From Monodelphis domestica (taxonomy: Eukaryota > Chordata > Mammalia > Didelphimorphia > Didelphidae), in contig NC_077232.1 of the NCBI RefSeq assembly GCF_027887165.1, positions 6,940,391-7,004,390 of the forward strand: 64,000 bases of DNA, in the 5' to 3' direction. Position 1 is the stretch's first letter, and every line of letters begins with the position of its first letter. The notes beneath the pieces are model-generated. The model did no database searches, was not told the origin of the DNA, and saw only the letters and a program-made list of their open reading frames with translations. Both the position numbers and the translations under genes were made by a program. Below are positions 43,884-55,559 of this stretch, piece after piece.

Positions 43884-44041
43884 CCATATTTGGGGTGCTG
43901 CATGGAGAGGAGGGGTTTCTTTAGATCTATAAAAAATCTGTGGAGTGTGCACACACACACAACCAAGAGAGAGAAAGAGAGGAAAAAAATATCAAGGTCC
44001 CTCCTTTACGGAGCCGAGCTCGCATCTGTTGCCATGGCAAC
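43884..44041. promoter_or_regulatory. Candidate NPAS4-distal element: CArG box and perfect RFX X-box
   Basis: CCATATTTGG (43884-43893) is a perfect CArG (SRF) site. GTTGCCATGGCAAC (44028-44041) is a perfect 14-bp palindromic X-box. The surrounding DNA (43.87-44.18 kb) is non-repetitive. Position: 4.2-4.4 kb upstream of NPAS4. Confidence 0.55.
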
Positions 44042-45129
44042 CCGCCCACTCCTTCCCCGAAAAATTCACCAAGAAGAGGTGATGGCATCAGGGAGGGATT
44101 GGCTGATTTCTTCCTTTATGATTTTTTTCCCGAAAAAGGGCTTTTTATAGCAAGAACAGGCCATGCAGTCCCTGGCTCCTGCCTTGAATGGTTTTAGTGG
44201 GTTCCTGGGGGATCACCCCTCCCTTCTCCCCTGCCACCTTATCCAGAAGGGGGTCAATTTAGGGGGCTAATCTCCTTCTCTGGCTTTGGCTTTGGCTAGG
44301 CAGCCCCTGTCTGGAGAGAAATGGCTGTTGGGTGGTAATCTTACATCTCTAGGGAGCTATGCTTTCTCTATGGAAACCTTAGGGCTTTCTAGAGTCCCGA
44401 AGAGTCAAAACATCTCTAGGGAGGTATTAGAATACTTCATCTGTCAACCCAGATGGAGATGCTTATTCTAGAGGGAGGTTTAACCTCCTGGCATCCTTTG
44501 GCATTACAGAGAAATTGAACAGAAGTCCAAGAATCTCAGCTCAGACTGAAACTTGATTGCTTGTCCAGTCAGATGACAGACTAGAAGGTTCTAGAAAGAT
44601 CCCTCCATACCTTGACCTAACTGCAAATAATGCTGCAGTAGACAGAGAAGGTCTGGTGATCTCTAGACTCCTGACTATGGGCAGCTCAAGACCCGAGGAA
44701 AGTCTGAATGTAGGTGACAGCTCTAGGAAGGGACCAAGCTAACCCCAATACCCAGAAAGCTCTAGACCAAGGCTGGCAGGGAGCCACTGAATCCACATCA
44801 CTTTCGAGTGTGAGCTCAGCTTTTCCTGCCAAATGCTTTGATGGCTCTAAATCCCTGGTTTGCTCCTGGTCTTGGCTCAATACAGAAATGGCATCACTCT
44901 AGATTGGAACCCAAAGAATCATACTATAGCTCTGTCCACAAATAGCCAATTGGACAGCTCCATCACTCCTGGGGATGCTAGAGTAAAGAGAGCTCCTGAA
45001 TCTGGGGAGCTTTCAAGACAATTTGACACAATTATAGAGATGAAAAAGCTGGGAAAATACAGTGATAAGGTATCTCTGCCTAGAATATTGAAACCAAGGT
45101 GAGAGAGGTCAGTTGCCTTTATCAAAGTT

Positions 45130-45640
45130 TTGAATTAATCGAAAGAACAGTGTTCTGGAGACTTAGATTTTGGTCCTAAAAGCTATTAACTTACTGTGGG
45201 ACCTTAGAATTCATTGCTGCTTTCTCTTAAATTTCCTGCTTTATAAAATAAGGAAGTTGGATTACAAAATTTCTAAGGCCTCTTTCATCTCTTACAGCTT
45301 TCATCATTTGTTCTAAGATGCCTTCTAGATCTGACATTCATACTCTGTGTTCTAAGGTTCCTTCCATATCTACAGTTCTATGATCTAAAATCTCTCCCAG
45401 CTCTGACAGTCCATTTTTTAAGTTTCCTCCCAGACGTAACATTCTATATTCTGTGTTCTGCCTGTTAGATCCTTTGTTCTCTCTGTTCTAAGGTACCCTC
45501 TAGATCTGAAAGTCTATATTCATTGTTCTCAGATTCCTTCCAGCTCTACTATTTTATGTTTCAGGTTCATCCCAGCTCTGTTAACTTATGTGTGCAGTCC
45601 CTTCCATCTCTGGTATTCTAAGTTCTAAGGGTCCTTCCCA
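45130..45640 (+). repeat. MIR-like tail expanded into a degenerate tandem array
   Basis: After a MIR-like start (45130-45290) the phrase 'ttctaaggttccttccagatctgacattct', in many mutated forms, repeats about eight times with a unit of about 35-45 bp. Confidence 0.65.
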
Positions 45641-46019
45641 TGCTCAAGCTGTATAAGATGTCCTCTCTGGTTGGCCAGATGGGGATTTCTTCTGTTTCTT
45701 TCTCTTCTTCACTTATAGAAGGGCATTGCCCATCACTGTGTGCTTTGGTTGTGGGCAGACCACAGCCACACCTCCCCTCAGCTTCCATCCTTGGAGTGAG
45801 GAGTGGGATGAGGAAAATGTGACCTCTAGGCTCCAGCATCCCACAGCCTTTTTCTAAATATTATGCAGCCACTGGAGGGACAGATAAACAGATATGGCCA
45901 CTCATTCTACTCTCCCCCTTATGCAGTGCCACCTCACACAATGTGGACAGGCCAGGGCCTTCAGAGGTGCAGGGAGATGTTCAGTAGCATCTCTCTGCAG
46001 GAATGTTTCTCCGCCTCCT

Positions 46020-46033
46020 GTTTCCATGGCAAC
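46020..46033. promoter_or_regulatory. RFX X-box-like site
   Basis: GTTTCCATGGCAAC is a near-palindromic X-box; isolated, 6.4 kb upstream of NPAS4. Confidence 0.4.
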
Positions 46034-46499
46034 ATACACAGGCTCAGCCAATGAACAGCCACCATACTCTGTTCCACCCCTCTGGAGGGAGGGTGACTTG
46101 GACTTGTTATCTTCTCGTCCATGACTCGGGGATTTGGGGTTAATGTCTAGATGAAAAAAATTGTCCTCAAGAAGATGGTATCAGCACCGGCTATGGACAG
46201 ATCTCATGCATGGATCCCAGGAAAACAAGGGATGCGGAACAGCAGGTCTCTACCCTCAAAGGACTTGGAGTCCAACTGAGGAGAGAGTGCAGGTACACAA
46301 AAGGACTTGACAAACATACAACCACTTCCTTCCACAAGTTCAAGCACTTCCAGGGGAAAGAGTTGGTTGGTATTCATTGAATGAGGCTTCCTGAAAGAGG
46401 TGGCCTTGGAGCTGGATTCCACAGGAGAAAGAGGGGGTCAGTTAGAGGATTAGGGAAAAGAGAGGACTCTGGGTCTGGGAAGTGGCGTATGTACAAAAG

Positions 46500-46640
46500 A
46501 TGATAGGACTACAAGCTGGAAATGTAGTCTAAGCCCCTGTTTTTCAGATGAGGCCTGGATAGGTAGGTGACTTGCATAAGGCCACACATCCAAGTCCTCT
46601 GACTCTAAAGCTCACGCTTTTCCCATTACCCTCACCAGAC
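46500..46640 (-). mobile_element. MIR fragment, antisense
   Basis: 'tttttcagatgaggcctgga', 'gtgacttgcataaggccaca' and 'ctgactctaaagctcacgct' are present. Confidence 0.6.
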
Positions 46641-48880
46641 ACAAGCCACACAGAGAAGTTTGGCGAGGTCATGCTCCTCTTCCCAACCAAGCAGATGGGC
46701 AAGACCGAATCCATCGGGTGCTGAGCTCCAATAACGCTACTAGGCCTAATGGGTGCAGAAGTAGAAGACATAGCTGTGCCCTTAGGACCCTATAGGCTGG
46801 CTGAAGGAGGCAAGATGAGGACCCCATATACAATATGTGTATTTACAAGGGTCAGATTGTATGATGCCAATGCTTAGGGCTCTGGGAGACCAGAAGGAGG
46901 AATCGATGCAGTGGTTAGAGGAGACTTCCTGGAGAAACGAGGAGCCAAGTGATGCTGAAAGAGGCTAAGTATGCCGTGGAAGTCTCCCCAAACAACTGAG
47001 GCTGTGGTGAGGCCCAGGGAGAGGTGGAGTGGAATATGTTGGAATATTCCATATGCTGTAAGACCCAATTGATGCTGAACTGACTGCCTTGTTTCCTCTT
47101 CTTTTTTTTTTTATTACAAGGCTTGGTTATTACTGGAGAGGGAGCCAGGAAAGAATTTGTCAGAAATGGAGGTGAGGTAAAAATGGCACGTCTCTGTGAA
47201 GAGAAGACTTTCAAAGTGCATTCTAGAAGTGATGGGCCTGCTGGTGGCCAGGCCACGGATGTGGGGCCGTGTCCAACAGGAGCCTCCTGAAGGGGGATCA
47301 TTAGTGATGTGACTGGAGACCTATCAGGAAGCTGGAAAGGAGGGATTTGGGGTTGGCCACATGGCCACTGAGGGGTAAAAGCTGAGGTTGGATGTCAGGA
47401 AAGCCTTTCTAATAATGTCAGCTGTTCTAGAGTCTAATGGACTGTCTCTGGAGGTGGTAAGGGAAGGAGAAAAGCAGAGGAGAAGAGAGGGGAGAGAAAA
47501 GGGGGCATCATTGGAGGGTTTCAGGCCATGGCTAGGTAACTATTAATGCCAAGTGTTCCAGAGTGTGATCTGGGGCAGCCACGGATGGGTTGGACTAGAT
47601 GGGCACTGAGATTCTTTTCTTCAGGGTCCAGCACAGACTACAGCTGGATCCTCGTATCACTGACTTCCTTCATTGGCTCTGAGGATGGCTTGGAGTAGAT
47701 TCTGAATCGGGGTCAGGCAGCCCTGGATGCTGGGCTCCCTGTTCCAGCTAGACCTGGGTCAGTTGGAGAAATGGACCATATATGGCACAGGAGGCATCTT
47801 CCCGGAGGGAAACCCTTCTCTCCAAACATAAACCAAGGAGCAAATACTACAGCTCAAAGATGGCAAGAAACACAGCTTTAGAGAAATCACGAAGAGTGTG
47901 GAGAGATGACCAAAGGGCTTAGACATCGGTCACCCTGTGGGAAAGTGGAAAGAACTAAAACTGGACCATCTACTCATTCATTCATTTATTCAACAATCTG
48001 GGCGTTGAGGATCCCCCCTCCCCGAAACAGTCCCTGCCCTCCGGGAGCTTCCATTCTACGGAGAGAAGTGGATAGTGAGTTCATAGCTAAATAAGCACAG
48101 AACAAATATCCAATAATATCGGATGGGGAGGCGATCAAGAAGAGTCTCACTTGGGAAGGTGACACGTGTCTGAGCCTTGAAGGGAGTTAGAACTTCTGAC
48201 ATGGAGGGATGAAGAGGAAAGGGAAGTCCAGCCATAAGGACAAGCCCGCCCCAAGGCTCAGGGGTGAGAGATGGTGTGCTTCCAAGCTTGGGCCGAGGAG
48301 GAGACCTTGCTGAGAATGCCCGTGACCACACGGACCATTAATCCCGGACACCTTGGACCAGCCACTTCCCCGCTCTGGGCCCAGATGTGTGCAGTGGAGG
48401 CGGTCACCAACGTTAAGGGGCTTGCGGCAGAAGCAGACCTACCAGGAACGCTAGCCAGTCCCCCTCCATCTCTGTCGGATGGCATGAGAGGACACAAGCA
48501 GCGATTTGTGGAGGAGGGACCCGGTTTGTGGAAGGAACCCCCTCCAGACTGCGAAGGCAGTAAACACTGGGCTGAGATTCCGAGGGAAGCCGGGATGTCT
48601 CCAGGCTTTAAATAGGATCATGTAATCCCGCCTCCGCGCCCTTGCTCACGCTCTTCCCATGTCTTTCCTCCCCCTCTTCACCTGTCAAAGTCTTACCCAT
48701 CCTTTCAAGTCCAACTCTATTTCCATCTCCTCCATGAAAGTTCCCTGAACACGCCCCCCCACCCCGTCAGCCGAAACAACAGTCTTCCCTCAGAGTTCAC
48801 GTGGCACCGTGTGCGAAGCACACTCTGATCTGTCAAGTCAGGCATCACAGCTCGTTCTATTTGTGCTTAGGATAAAAAGG
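46640..48880. other. Intergenic stretch, mostly unassigned
   Basis: 47985-48200 resembles the unnamed ancient repeat at 20620. 48640-48760 has L2-like 'ttcaagtccaactctatttc'. Otherwise nothing coding is supported. Confidence 0.35.
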
Positions 48881-49045
48881 ATCAGCAATCTAGAATTAGA
48901 AGGCACCTCAGAGGCCTCCTAGTCCAGCCCCCTCACTATACAGAGGGGAAAAGTGACTTGCCCAAGGTCATATGGGCAGTAAGTGATGGAGGCAGGATTC
49001 GGACTCACATTTCGTCTCCGAATCCAGTGCCCTGCAAGTGTGCCA
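48880..49045 (-). mobile_element. MIR SINE, antisense
   Basis: 'aagtgacttgcccaaggtca', 'gtaagtgatggaggcaggat' and 'ccgaatccagtgccctgcaa' are MIR hallmarks. Confidence 0.8.
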
Positions 49046-49309
49046 TGCTGGGATTTCCATAAGGCAGGAACCAAGTCTTGGGAAAACTTTGCATGTCACC
49101 AATAACACCCAGCAGGGTGTTGGTTTGACAAATAAAACTTCCCTTAATTCTATTCAATATTTATTGATACGATGACGATGGGCTTTAAGGGCTAAGCTGA
49201 GACCTGAGGACTCTCTTTCCAAGATAATCTTGAAATTTATTGCCTCAGGAATCAGAGTAACTAGGAATATGACACTTTGCACTCAGAAATCCATCACTAT
49301 TAGCTGAGA

Positions 49310-49620
49310 CCTTGCTCAAGTCATTGTCCTATTTCCTCCCTCAGCTTCCTCATCTGTAAAATGAAGGGATTGGACTAGATGACCTCTCGGGGTCCCTTTC
49401 AACTCTAAATTGCATGGTCCTTCAAAGCACAACTTGGATGATGCCTCCTACAGGAAGTCTTCCCTAATCTCCAAGTGCTACCCTCTCCCCACCAGTCCCC
49501 AGTTTTTAACTTCCTCTGGAAATAATTCTACCTGCACTTTGTGGTTCCTTACCTGTCACCAGGAGCATGCCTTCCTCCAGGGCATCTCCAGTGTCCAGCA
49601 CATTGCCTGGCTTCTGGTGA
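49310..49620 (+). mobile_element. MIR fragment followed by an L2 piece
   Basis: 49310-49420 has 'cagcttcctcatctgtaaaa' and 'tggactagatgacctctcgg'. 49425-49620 has 'atgcctcctacaggaagtct'. Confidence 0.65.
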
Positions 49621-50203
49621 TTTGAATCCAACCGAATTTGCTTTCCCACAGATGAGGAGGGGGTGATACAGCTCCTACCTCAATCGTTGGGGTCACGTAA
49701 TTACTTAAGCAGACCTCCCGACTTTGCCCAGAATTCTCTAGAGCAACAATCGCTTCTGGAATTCTCTAGAACATTCCTCCTGCCTGGACAATTTTCCAGC
49801 AAGCCCCTAGGAGATCTGAGCCGTTCAGGAGGAGAGACAACGTTCATAGTTCAAATCTTAGCTGTGGCCCTTCCTGTCCACAGACTCTTGGGAAAGCCAC
49901 TGAATTCAGAAGCACTTCTAAAGCACCTACTATGTGGCATGGACTGTGCTTGGCTCTAGGAATCCGAAGACAAACAGGAAACCCTTCTCGCCCTCTTGGA
50001 GCCTACATTCATTCTGTTAGAAGAAACAATTTGCACACATACCGTTTACAAAATAATATACAAAGCCATCTGGGGCAGGGGAACCAGGGGAGGCATCGGA
50101 AATGGCCTCGTGTAAGAGCTCCAAGGGAGTTTCTCTTCTGTAAGAGGGAAGGGTTGGGCTACGTGACCTGTCCGGTCTCTTCTTGCTCTAAGACTATGTC
50201 TGG

Positions 50204-50525
50204 GATGGAGCAGCTGGCTGGCTCAATGGAGAGAGAGCCAGGCCTGGAGATGGGAGGTCCCAGGTTCAAATCTGACCCTAGATACTTCCTAGCTCTGTGA
50301 CGCTGGGCAAGTACATAAATCCATGTACTATATACATAGAACTTAACCCCTGTCTCCCTCAGTTTCCTCATTTGTAAAAAGGGAGTGATAATAACTAATA
50401 ATATAATAATAATTAGATCATATAATAAATAGGTAATGAGATGTTTGGAAAGTGCTTTGCAAACATTAAAGCACTGTAAACATTCTAGCTATTATTATTG
50501 TTGTTGTCTCGCACAGAATATGTGA
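50204..50525 (+). mobile_element. tRNA-derived CORE-SINE
   Basis: 'agcagctggctggctcaatg', 'gtcccaggttcaaatctgac', 'cctcagtttcctcatttgta' and the tail 'aagtgctttgcaaacattaa'. Confidence 0.8.
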
Positions 50526-50642
50526 TTCATAAATGCCTGTTGATTGACCAAAAAAAGGAGGTGAACATTATTATATAAACAGGATCTTTCCTGCAGTCTT
50601 ATACGTCCAGCAGCAATATCCCTGGGTAAAAAGTTGTGAAGT

Positions 50643-50845
50643 GGGGGCAACTAGGTGGCTCAGTGGATAGAGAGCCAGGCCTAGAGATGGGAGGTCCCGG
50701 GTTCAAATCTAGCCTCAGATACTTCCCAGCTGTGTGACCCTGGGCAAGTCACTTCACCCCCATTGCCTAACCCTTACCACTCTTCTGTCTTGGCACCAAT
50801 AAAAAGTATTGATTCTAAGATAGAAGGGAAGGGGTTTGAAAATGA
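50643..50845 (+). mobile_element. Marsupial tRNA-derived SINE
   Basis: Near full: 'gggggcaactaggtggctca' start, 'tgtgaccctgggcaagtcac' and 'aaaagtattgattctaagat' end. Confidence 0.92.
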
Positions 50846-51546
50846 AAGAAAAATGTTTGGTGCCAGGAGATCTCCCTAACCAGAGTGGGCTGAGCTCCCT
50901 GCGAATGGCTGAGCTTTCCCCACTGGAGAGCTCCAAGCAGAGGCTAGGGATGGTCAAGATGATTCTGCTCTAAAAAAAGGCTGGGTGGGTAGCTGCTGAG
51001 GCCCCTTCCAGCTCCAGCTGAGCCTTTGGGATGCTAAACAGTGGCAAGTGGCAGCCCAGGGGATCTATCTGCCTGGCTGCTAGTCTGAATCAAGCAAAGG
51101 AATTGGGGGAGGAGGAGGGAATCTTGGGAGCCTCCCTCCCTTCTCTCTCTTCCCTTCCTTCCTCTCTCTGGATTTTGGAAGCCGCTGAGGTTCCTTCCTC
51201 CTTGGAGATGAGGGACTCACAGACAAACAGAAGCTGAGGAAAGATCCAGCAGGTGGTTCTGGGAAAATCCCAGGAGGAAGGGATCCCTGAAACTGTGCAG
51301 AGAAGAAAGGTCTGAGCTGAGCCTTTTGGGGAAGGGAATTCTTTGGGAAGGCAGAGACTATAGGAATCAGAGAAAGGGTCTTAGGGGCAGTTCTTCCGGG
51401 GTCTTTTCCTTCTGGAAAGGTGCAGCTTTTTTTCCTTCAAGAGGGGTCCGTCACCCTTGTTGTGTCTTGGGTCTCTTGAGCAATGAGTCTGGTGAAGCCT
51501 TTTCAGCTATTGTTTTAAAATGCATAAAATTTAACTTTAAATCCTA

Positions 51547-51775
51547 GCCAATGAGCTGGCACAGTGGATAGAATGCTGGACCCACAATCAGAAAGACACG
51601 AGTTCAAAGCCTGCCGCAGACACTTACTAGCTGGTGGACCCTGAGTTTCCTCATCTGTTACATTTATGGGGACAGTAATAGCACCCCACTCTCAGGCTTG
51701 CTGTAGGAGTTGATATTTGCAAAGCACTCTGCAAACCTGATGGCACCATAAAAGTTGCAGCTATGAAATAAAGTA
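51547..51775 (+). mobile_element. tRNA-derived CORE-SINE
   Basis: 'gagctggcacagtggataga', 'cacgagttcaaagcctgccg' and 'tatttgcaaagcactctgca' are seen. Confidence 0.75.
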
Positions 51776-51889
51776 CAAAGAAGTAGGAAGGAAACCAGTC
51801 CTGTAGAAATACAGCTGCCACCTGTTTAAAGAGACAAGTTCACAGAGCCCAGATCAAGAACCCGGGTTCTGGAGCCTGAGGGTGGCAGG

Positions 51890-52530
51890 AGGAGCCCTGA
51901 AAGTGGAGTCAGGAAAGCTGTTTCCAGTCCCAGCTTTGCCCCTTACTACCTTGGCACAGCCACTTGCCTGTTCCGAGCCTCTGTTTCCTTCTCTGTAAAA
52001 TGGGGATAACCACAGTCGCTGCCAGGCTGAGCTTTTCAGGGCTGGTCTGAGGCTCATAGGGGTCAGTGGAGAGCAGAGACTAAGTGACTGGGTCCCAGAA
52101 TTGTGCCAAGACAACAGAGCAGCCAAGATGTGGTACCTCCAGCTCATTGGAGAGAAAACTAGTGATGATGGTAATAACTCAAGAGCTTGTAATGCTTTAA
52201 TGCAGGGCAGAAGGGCACTTTTCTCCATTTTACAGGAAAGGAAACTGAGACTCAGGGATGGGAAATACAGCTAGTGAGGGGGGATTCGAACCCTGAGGTC
52301 CTGACTCCAAGGCCAATACTCTCTAAACACTGTCTTCCTCAAGTCCGGCATTATAGGGCAGATGCTGTAGCCTTCATTCAGTGCCAGTAAAAAGTCTGAA
52401 GATCGGGGTTCTAATTCTGCCTCTGTGTGTGAGACCTTCAAACAAGTCCCTGTCCTCTGGGGCTCCATTTCACAGATGTACAATGGGGATGGCTGGTCTC
52501 AGATGGATTGCTAAGGCCCCTTCTAGCTAG
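51890..52530. mobile_element. Three MIR fragments (51890-52020 +, 52150-52345 -, 52400-52530 +)
   Basis: 'cctctgtttccttctctgta', reversed 'ggaaactgagactcagggat', and 'gggctccatttcacagatgt' mark the three pieces. Confidence 0.65.
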
Positions 52531-52619
52531 AAATACCCCCAAAGATCAGGTTCTAGGCTGTGCTAGCCTAGCAGCAGGCTAGCGGGGGTCCTTCAGATGG
52601 GGGAGGCAGGGGGCAGGAG

Positions 52620-53660
52620 CCCTGGGCCTGGGGTTCTCTCCTCACCTGCTGGAGGGCTTTGGCTTCGTCCACAAGTGGATCCCCAAGCGCATTAATGTTC
52701 CTCTTCGCATTCCTTAAGTGGCTCGGGAGCTAAGAATCAATCTGTGGGCCCCAGGCTGGGGAGGGAAGGAGCAGGGCAGTTTGCCTCCCGCAGGAGGATC
52801 CCCAAGCGCACTAGCGCTCCCCTCCAACTTCCTTCCATGGCCAAGGCCCCAGAGCCAGAGAGGGCGGGGGAGCCGAGATGCCCATTGCCTTTAAAAGGCG
52901 GCAGCAGCTGCGCGCTCAGCGGCGCGGGTGCTACTTCGCTTCCAAAATAGGCAAGAAGAGCTGGGAGTCCGCGCACCCGCGGGAGGAGGAGAGGCGTGAC
53001 GTCACTGGGACCCCTCCTCCGCCCTCCGTGATCGTGGAAGGGAGGAGAGAAGGCGCTGCGGAGAGAGGGGGAGGCGGGCGGCTCGAGCCCTGGGAGAGCC
53101 CCGAGAACAGGGAGCCCGGAATGTTTAGAACACATAACGTGGGATGCCAGGGCAAGGAGGGATGTGAGGACGCGGATCTGGAGTGCCAGAGCTAGGAGAC
53201 CGCGGGGAACCGAGGAGGAGGAGTGACAGGGCTTGGAGCCCGGAGCTCTCGGACCCAGACCGGGCTCCCTCCCTTGGTAGCCTCTGGCCTGAAGATGCCC
53301 AGGGGGGCAGGCCACGAGACCCCAAAGGGAGGAAGGGAACCTGGACCAGAGCTCAGCTCCCCTCTCGTCAAAGCCGGGAAGGCAGGGCTCCCAGTGGACT
53401 AGGCCCGGGTGATGCTTCCGATGGCTCCCGAGCTCTCCTCCGCCGGCCTATGGGGCATTTCCAACCCTTGGGGTCCGAAGCAGGACGCATTCTCCAGCCT
53501 TCCTACCCGCCCCGTAAAGGGGTTCAAGCCCCGCAAGTCCGAAACAGAGCCAGGAGGGGAAAGAGAGCCCCCTGGCCCTCCCCAGTGGAGCAGAGGGCTG
53601 GCATGGCGGATGGATGTCCAGGGTAAGGCTGCAGCCTCATCCGCTTGGACCTAGACTCAA
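52620..53660. promoter_or_regulatory. Unassigned CpG island with a perfect CRE
   Basis: This GC- and CpG-rich block (densest 52850-53250) contains TTTAAAAG (52890-52897), TGACGTCA (52997-53004) and a good plus-strand donor CAGG|GTAAGG (53623). It looks like a promoter for a plus-strand transcript starting near 52920. No ORF here resembles a known protein, and the first exon of SLC29A2, the expected next gene by synteny, was not recognised. Confidence 0.5.
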
Positions 53661-54274
53661 CGACTCCCTGGCTTTTAAGCCTGTTCACCGGCCGGCCCCA
53701 GTCTCCGTCCACCCCATTCCTCCCCACCCAGCCCAGAGCCCAGCCCAACTGTCCTCTGTAGCCCCTCACGCCTAGCGCCCCTCCCTCTCTGATAGACTTG
53801 ACCCAGCGCGGGCGGGTCCTACTCCCAAGTTAGCCCTCTTGGTCTCTGGTTTTCCTCAAGGCTCCGCTTCCTCACTCCCTTCTTTCAGGGCCCCCAGCCT
53901 GAGCTGCTAACTCCACCCCCCCCCATCACCCCCCATCTCTTTTGTGTCTCTTTTGTCTATGCAGTCCTCCTTGTCTCTCCCAGGTGACTAATCTCCACCC
54001 CAAGCACTGGGCAGGTTCGAGTTTCTCTTGTATCCCGAGTGCCCTGCACTGTGCTTGGCACAGAGTCGATTTAAGAAATCCTTGGGGGGTGGACTGTTAC
54101 TCTCCATGGTCCAGGACTCCTTTTTGGATACCCCTAAGATCCCCCGAGCTTTAGCCTGACTTTACAGTCCACAGAATCCACTGTTCTTCCTCTGCTGTGG
54201 CACTTCTTCTATTTGGGCAGCTGATTTTTTAGACCCACCTGAGACTTTACATTTATTCCTAACAAACTTCATCT

Positions 54275-54491
54275 TTTTTTTGTTTTGTTTTGTTTTGTAA
54301 ACCCTTACTTTCTGTCTTAGAATCAGTACTGTGTATTGGTTTCAAAGCAGAAGAGTGGTAAGGGCTAGGCGATGGGGGTTAAGTGACTCACCCAGGGTCA
54401 CACAGCTAGGAAGTGTCTGAGGCCAAATTTGAACCCAGGACCTCCCATCTCTGGGCCTAGCTCTCTATCTACTGAGTCACCCAGCTCCCCT
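54275..54491 (-). mobile_element. Marsupial tRNA-derived SINE, antisense, with (TTTTG)n tail
   Basis: 'aacccttactttctgtctta' to 'tcacccagctcccc'. The reversed A-tail is a TTTTG repeat (54280-54298). Imperfect duplications AACAAACTTCATCTT / AATAAATTTAATCTT flank it. Confidence 0.9.
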
Positions 54492-54519
54492 CAATAAATT
54501 TAATCTTAACAGATTTGGT

Positions 54520-54910
54520 CCAACATTACATCCTACCAAGATCTTTTTGGTTCCTGATTGTTATCTAGGTACCATTCCATCTTTATGTTATTGGAAATCC
54601 AATAAGCCTGTCATCTATGATACTATGAAGTCACAGATTAAAAAAATGTCCAACAGAACAGGACCAGGGAGAGATCCCTGAGGCACTCCCCTAGAGACTT
54701 CTTCCCAAGTTGATACTGAACCATTAAAGATGACTTGAAACTGTTTAGTCAGACAGTTTTGAACCCACTTAACTGTATTATTGTCCAGCCAACATCTCTT
54801 TGTCTTGTCCACATCAAAGAGACTTTATGTAATACTTTGCTATATCTTGGATAAACACTGATTGTCTGGCTTAGCAGTCTAGTAACCTTATAAATTAACC
54901 AAAAATTACG
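54520..54910 (-). mobile_element. CR1/L3-type LINE reverse-transcriptase fragment
   Basis: The minus strand encodes WVQNCLTKQFQVIFNGSVS and SRGVPQGSLPGPVLLDIF, the 'VNGS..S..V.SGVPQGS.LGP' RT block of CR1/L3 elements. Only about 65 codons are open, so it is a fossil. Confidence 0.75.
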
Positions 54911-55019
54911 TTACCCTAGCATAATTTGTCCTTTATTTTTGCCTCAATTTTATTGATGCCTATTGCTATATTCCTTTCATTTCCAAATATCCCTCCCCTT
55001 GCCTTATCCAATAAGCCAT

Positions 55020-55170
55020 CTTGTGAAAAATTGTGATGATTCTTTTTAGACAATTGGAATTAGATGACTTGCTCAGGGTCACACAAGTAGGAAGTGTCTG
55101 AGGTCATATTGGAACCTCCCATTTCCAAGCCTGGCGCTTAAACCACTGTGCTACCCAGCTGCTTCAACAA
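55020..55170 (-). mobile_element. Partial marsupial SINE, antisense
   Basis: 'agatgacttgctcagggtca' and 'actgtgctacccagctgctt'. Confidence 0.7.
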
Positions 55171-55559
55171 ATATTTTTTAAAAGAGTGGGGAAAGCGGTT
55201 CAGCACAACCAACCAAAATACTGACCCCCTTTTTACTTTCTCCTTTATTATTTTTTTAACCAATTACATGCAGTAACAAAATTCCCACAGAAGTTTTTGA
55301 AGTCCCGTGATCTAAATTGTCTTCTCTCTTCTTCCCTCCTCCCTCTCCGAGCTGGCAAGCAATTCAATCTGTGACTGTATTTTTAAATAGTATCTGCGGC
55401 ATTATATACCCCTTGGCCTCCACCTCTGCATAGAAGGGAGGGAGGTACCTTTTTTCAAGCCTCCTCCAGCACCAAGATTGGTCTTTATCACCACATTTAG
55501 CCCTTCTGTTCTTTCCCTTTACATTGGTGTGGCCATTGTGATTTTGTTGTTGTTGTTCT

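Noticed and set aside
52744-53626. First exon of SLC29A2 or another gene in the orphan CpG island
   Set aside because: Candidate ATG reading frames (52838, 53292) do not resemble the ENT2 start or any family I know.
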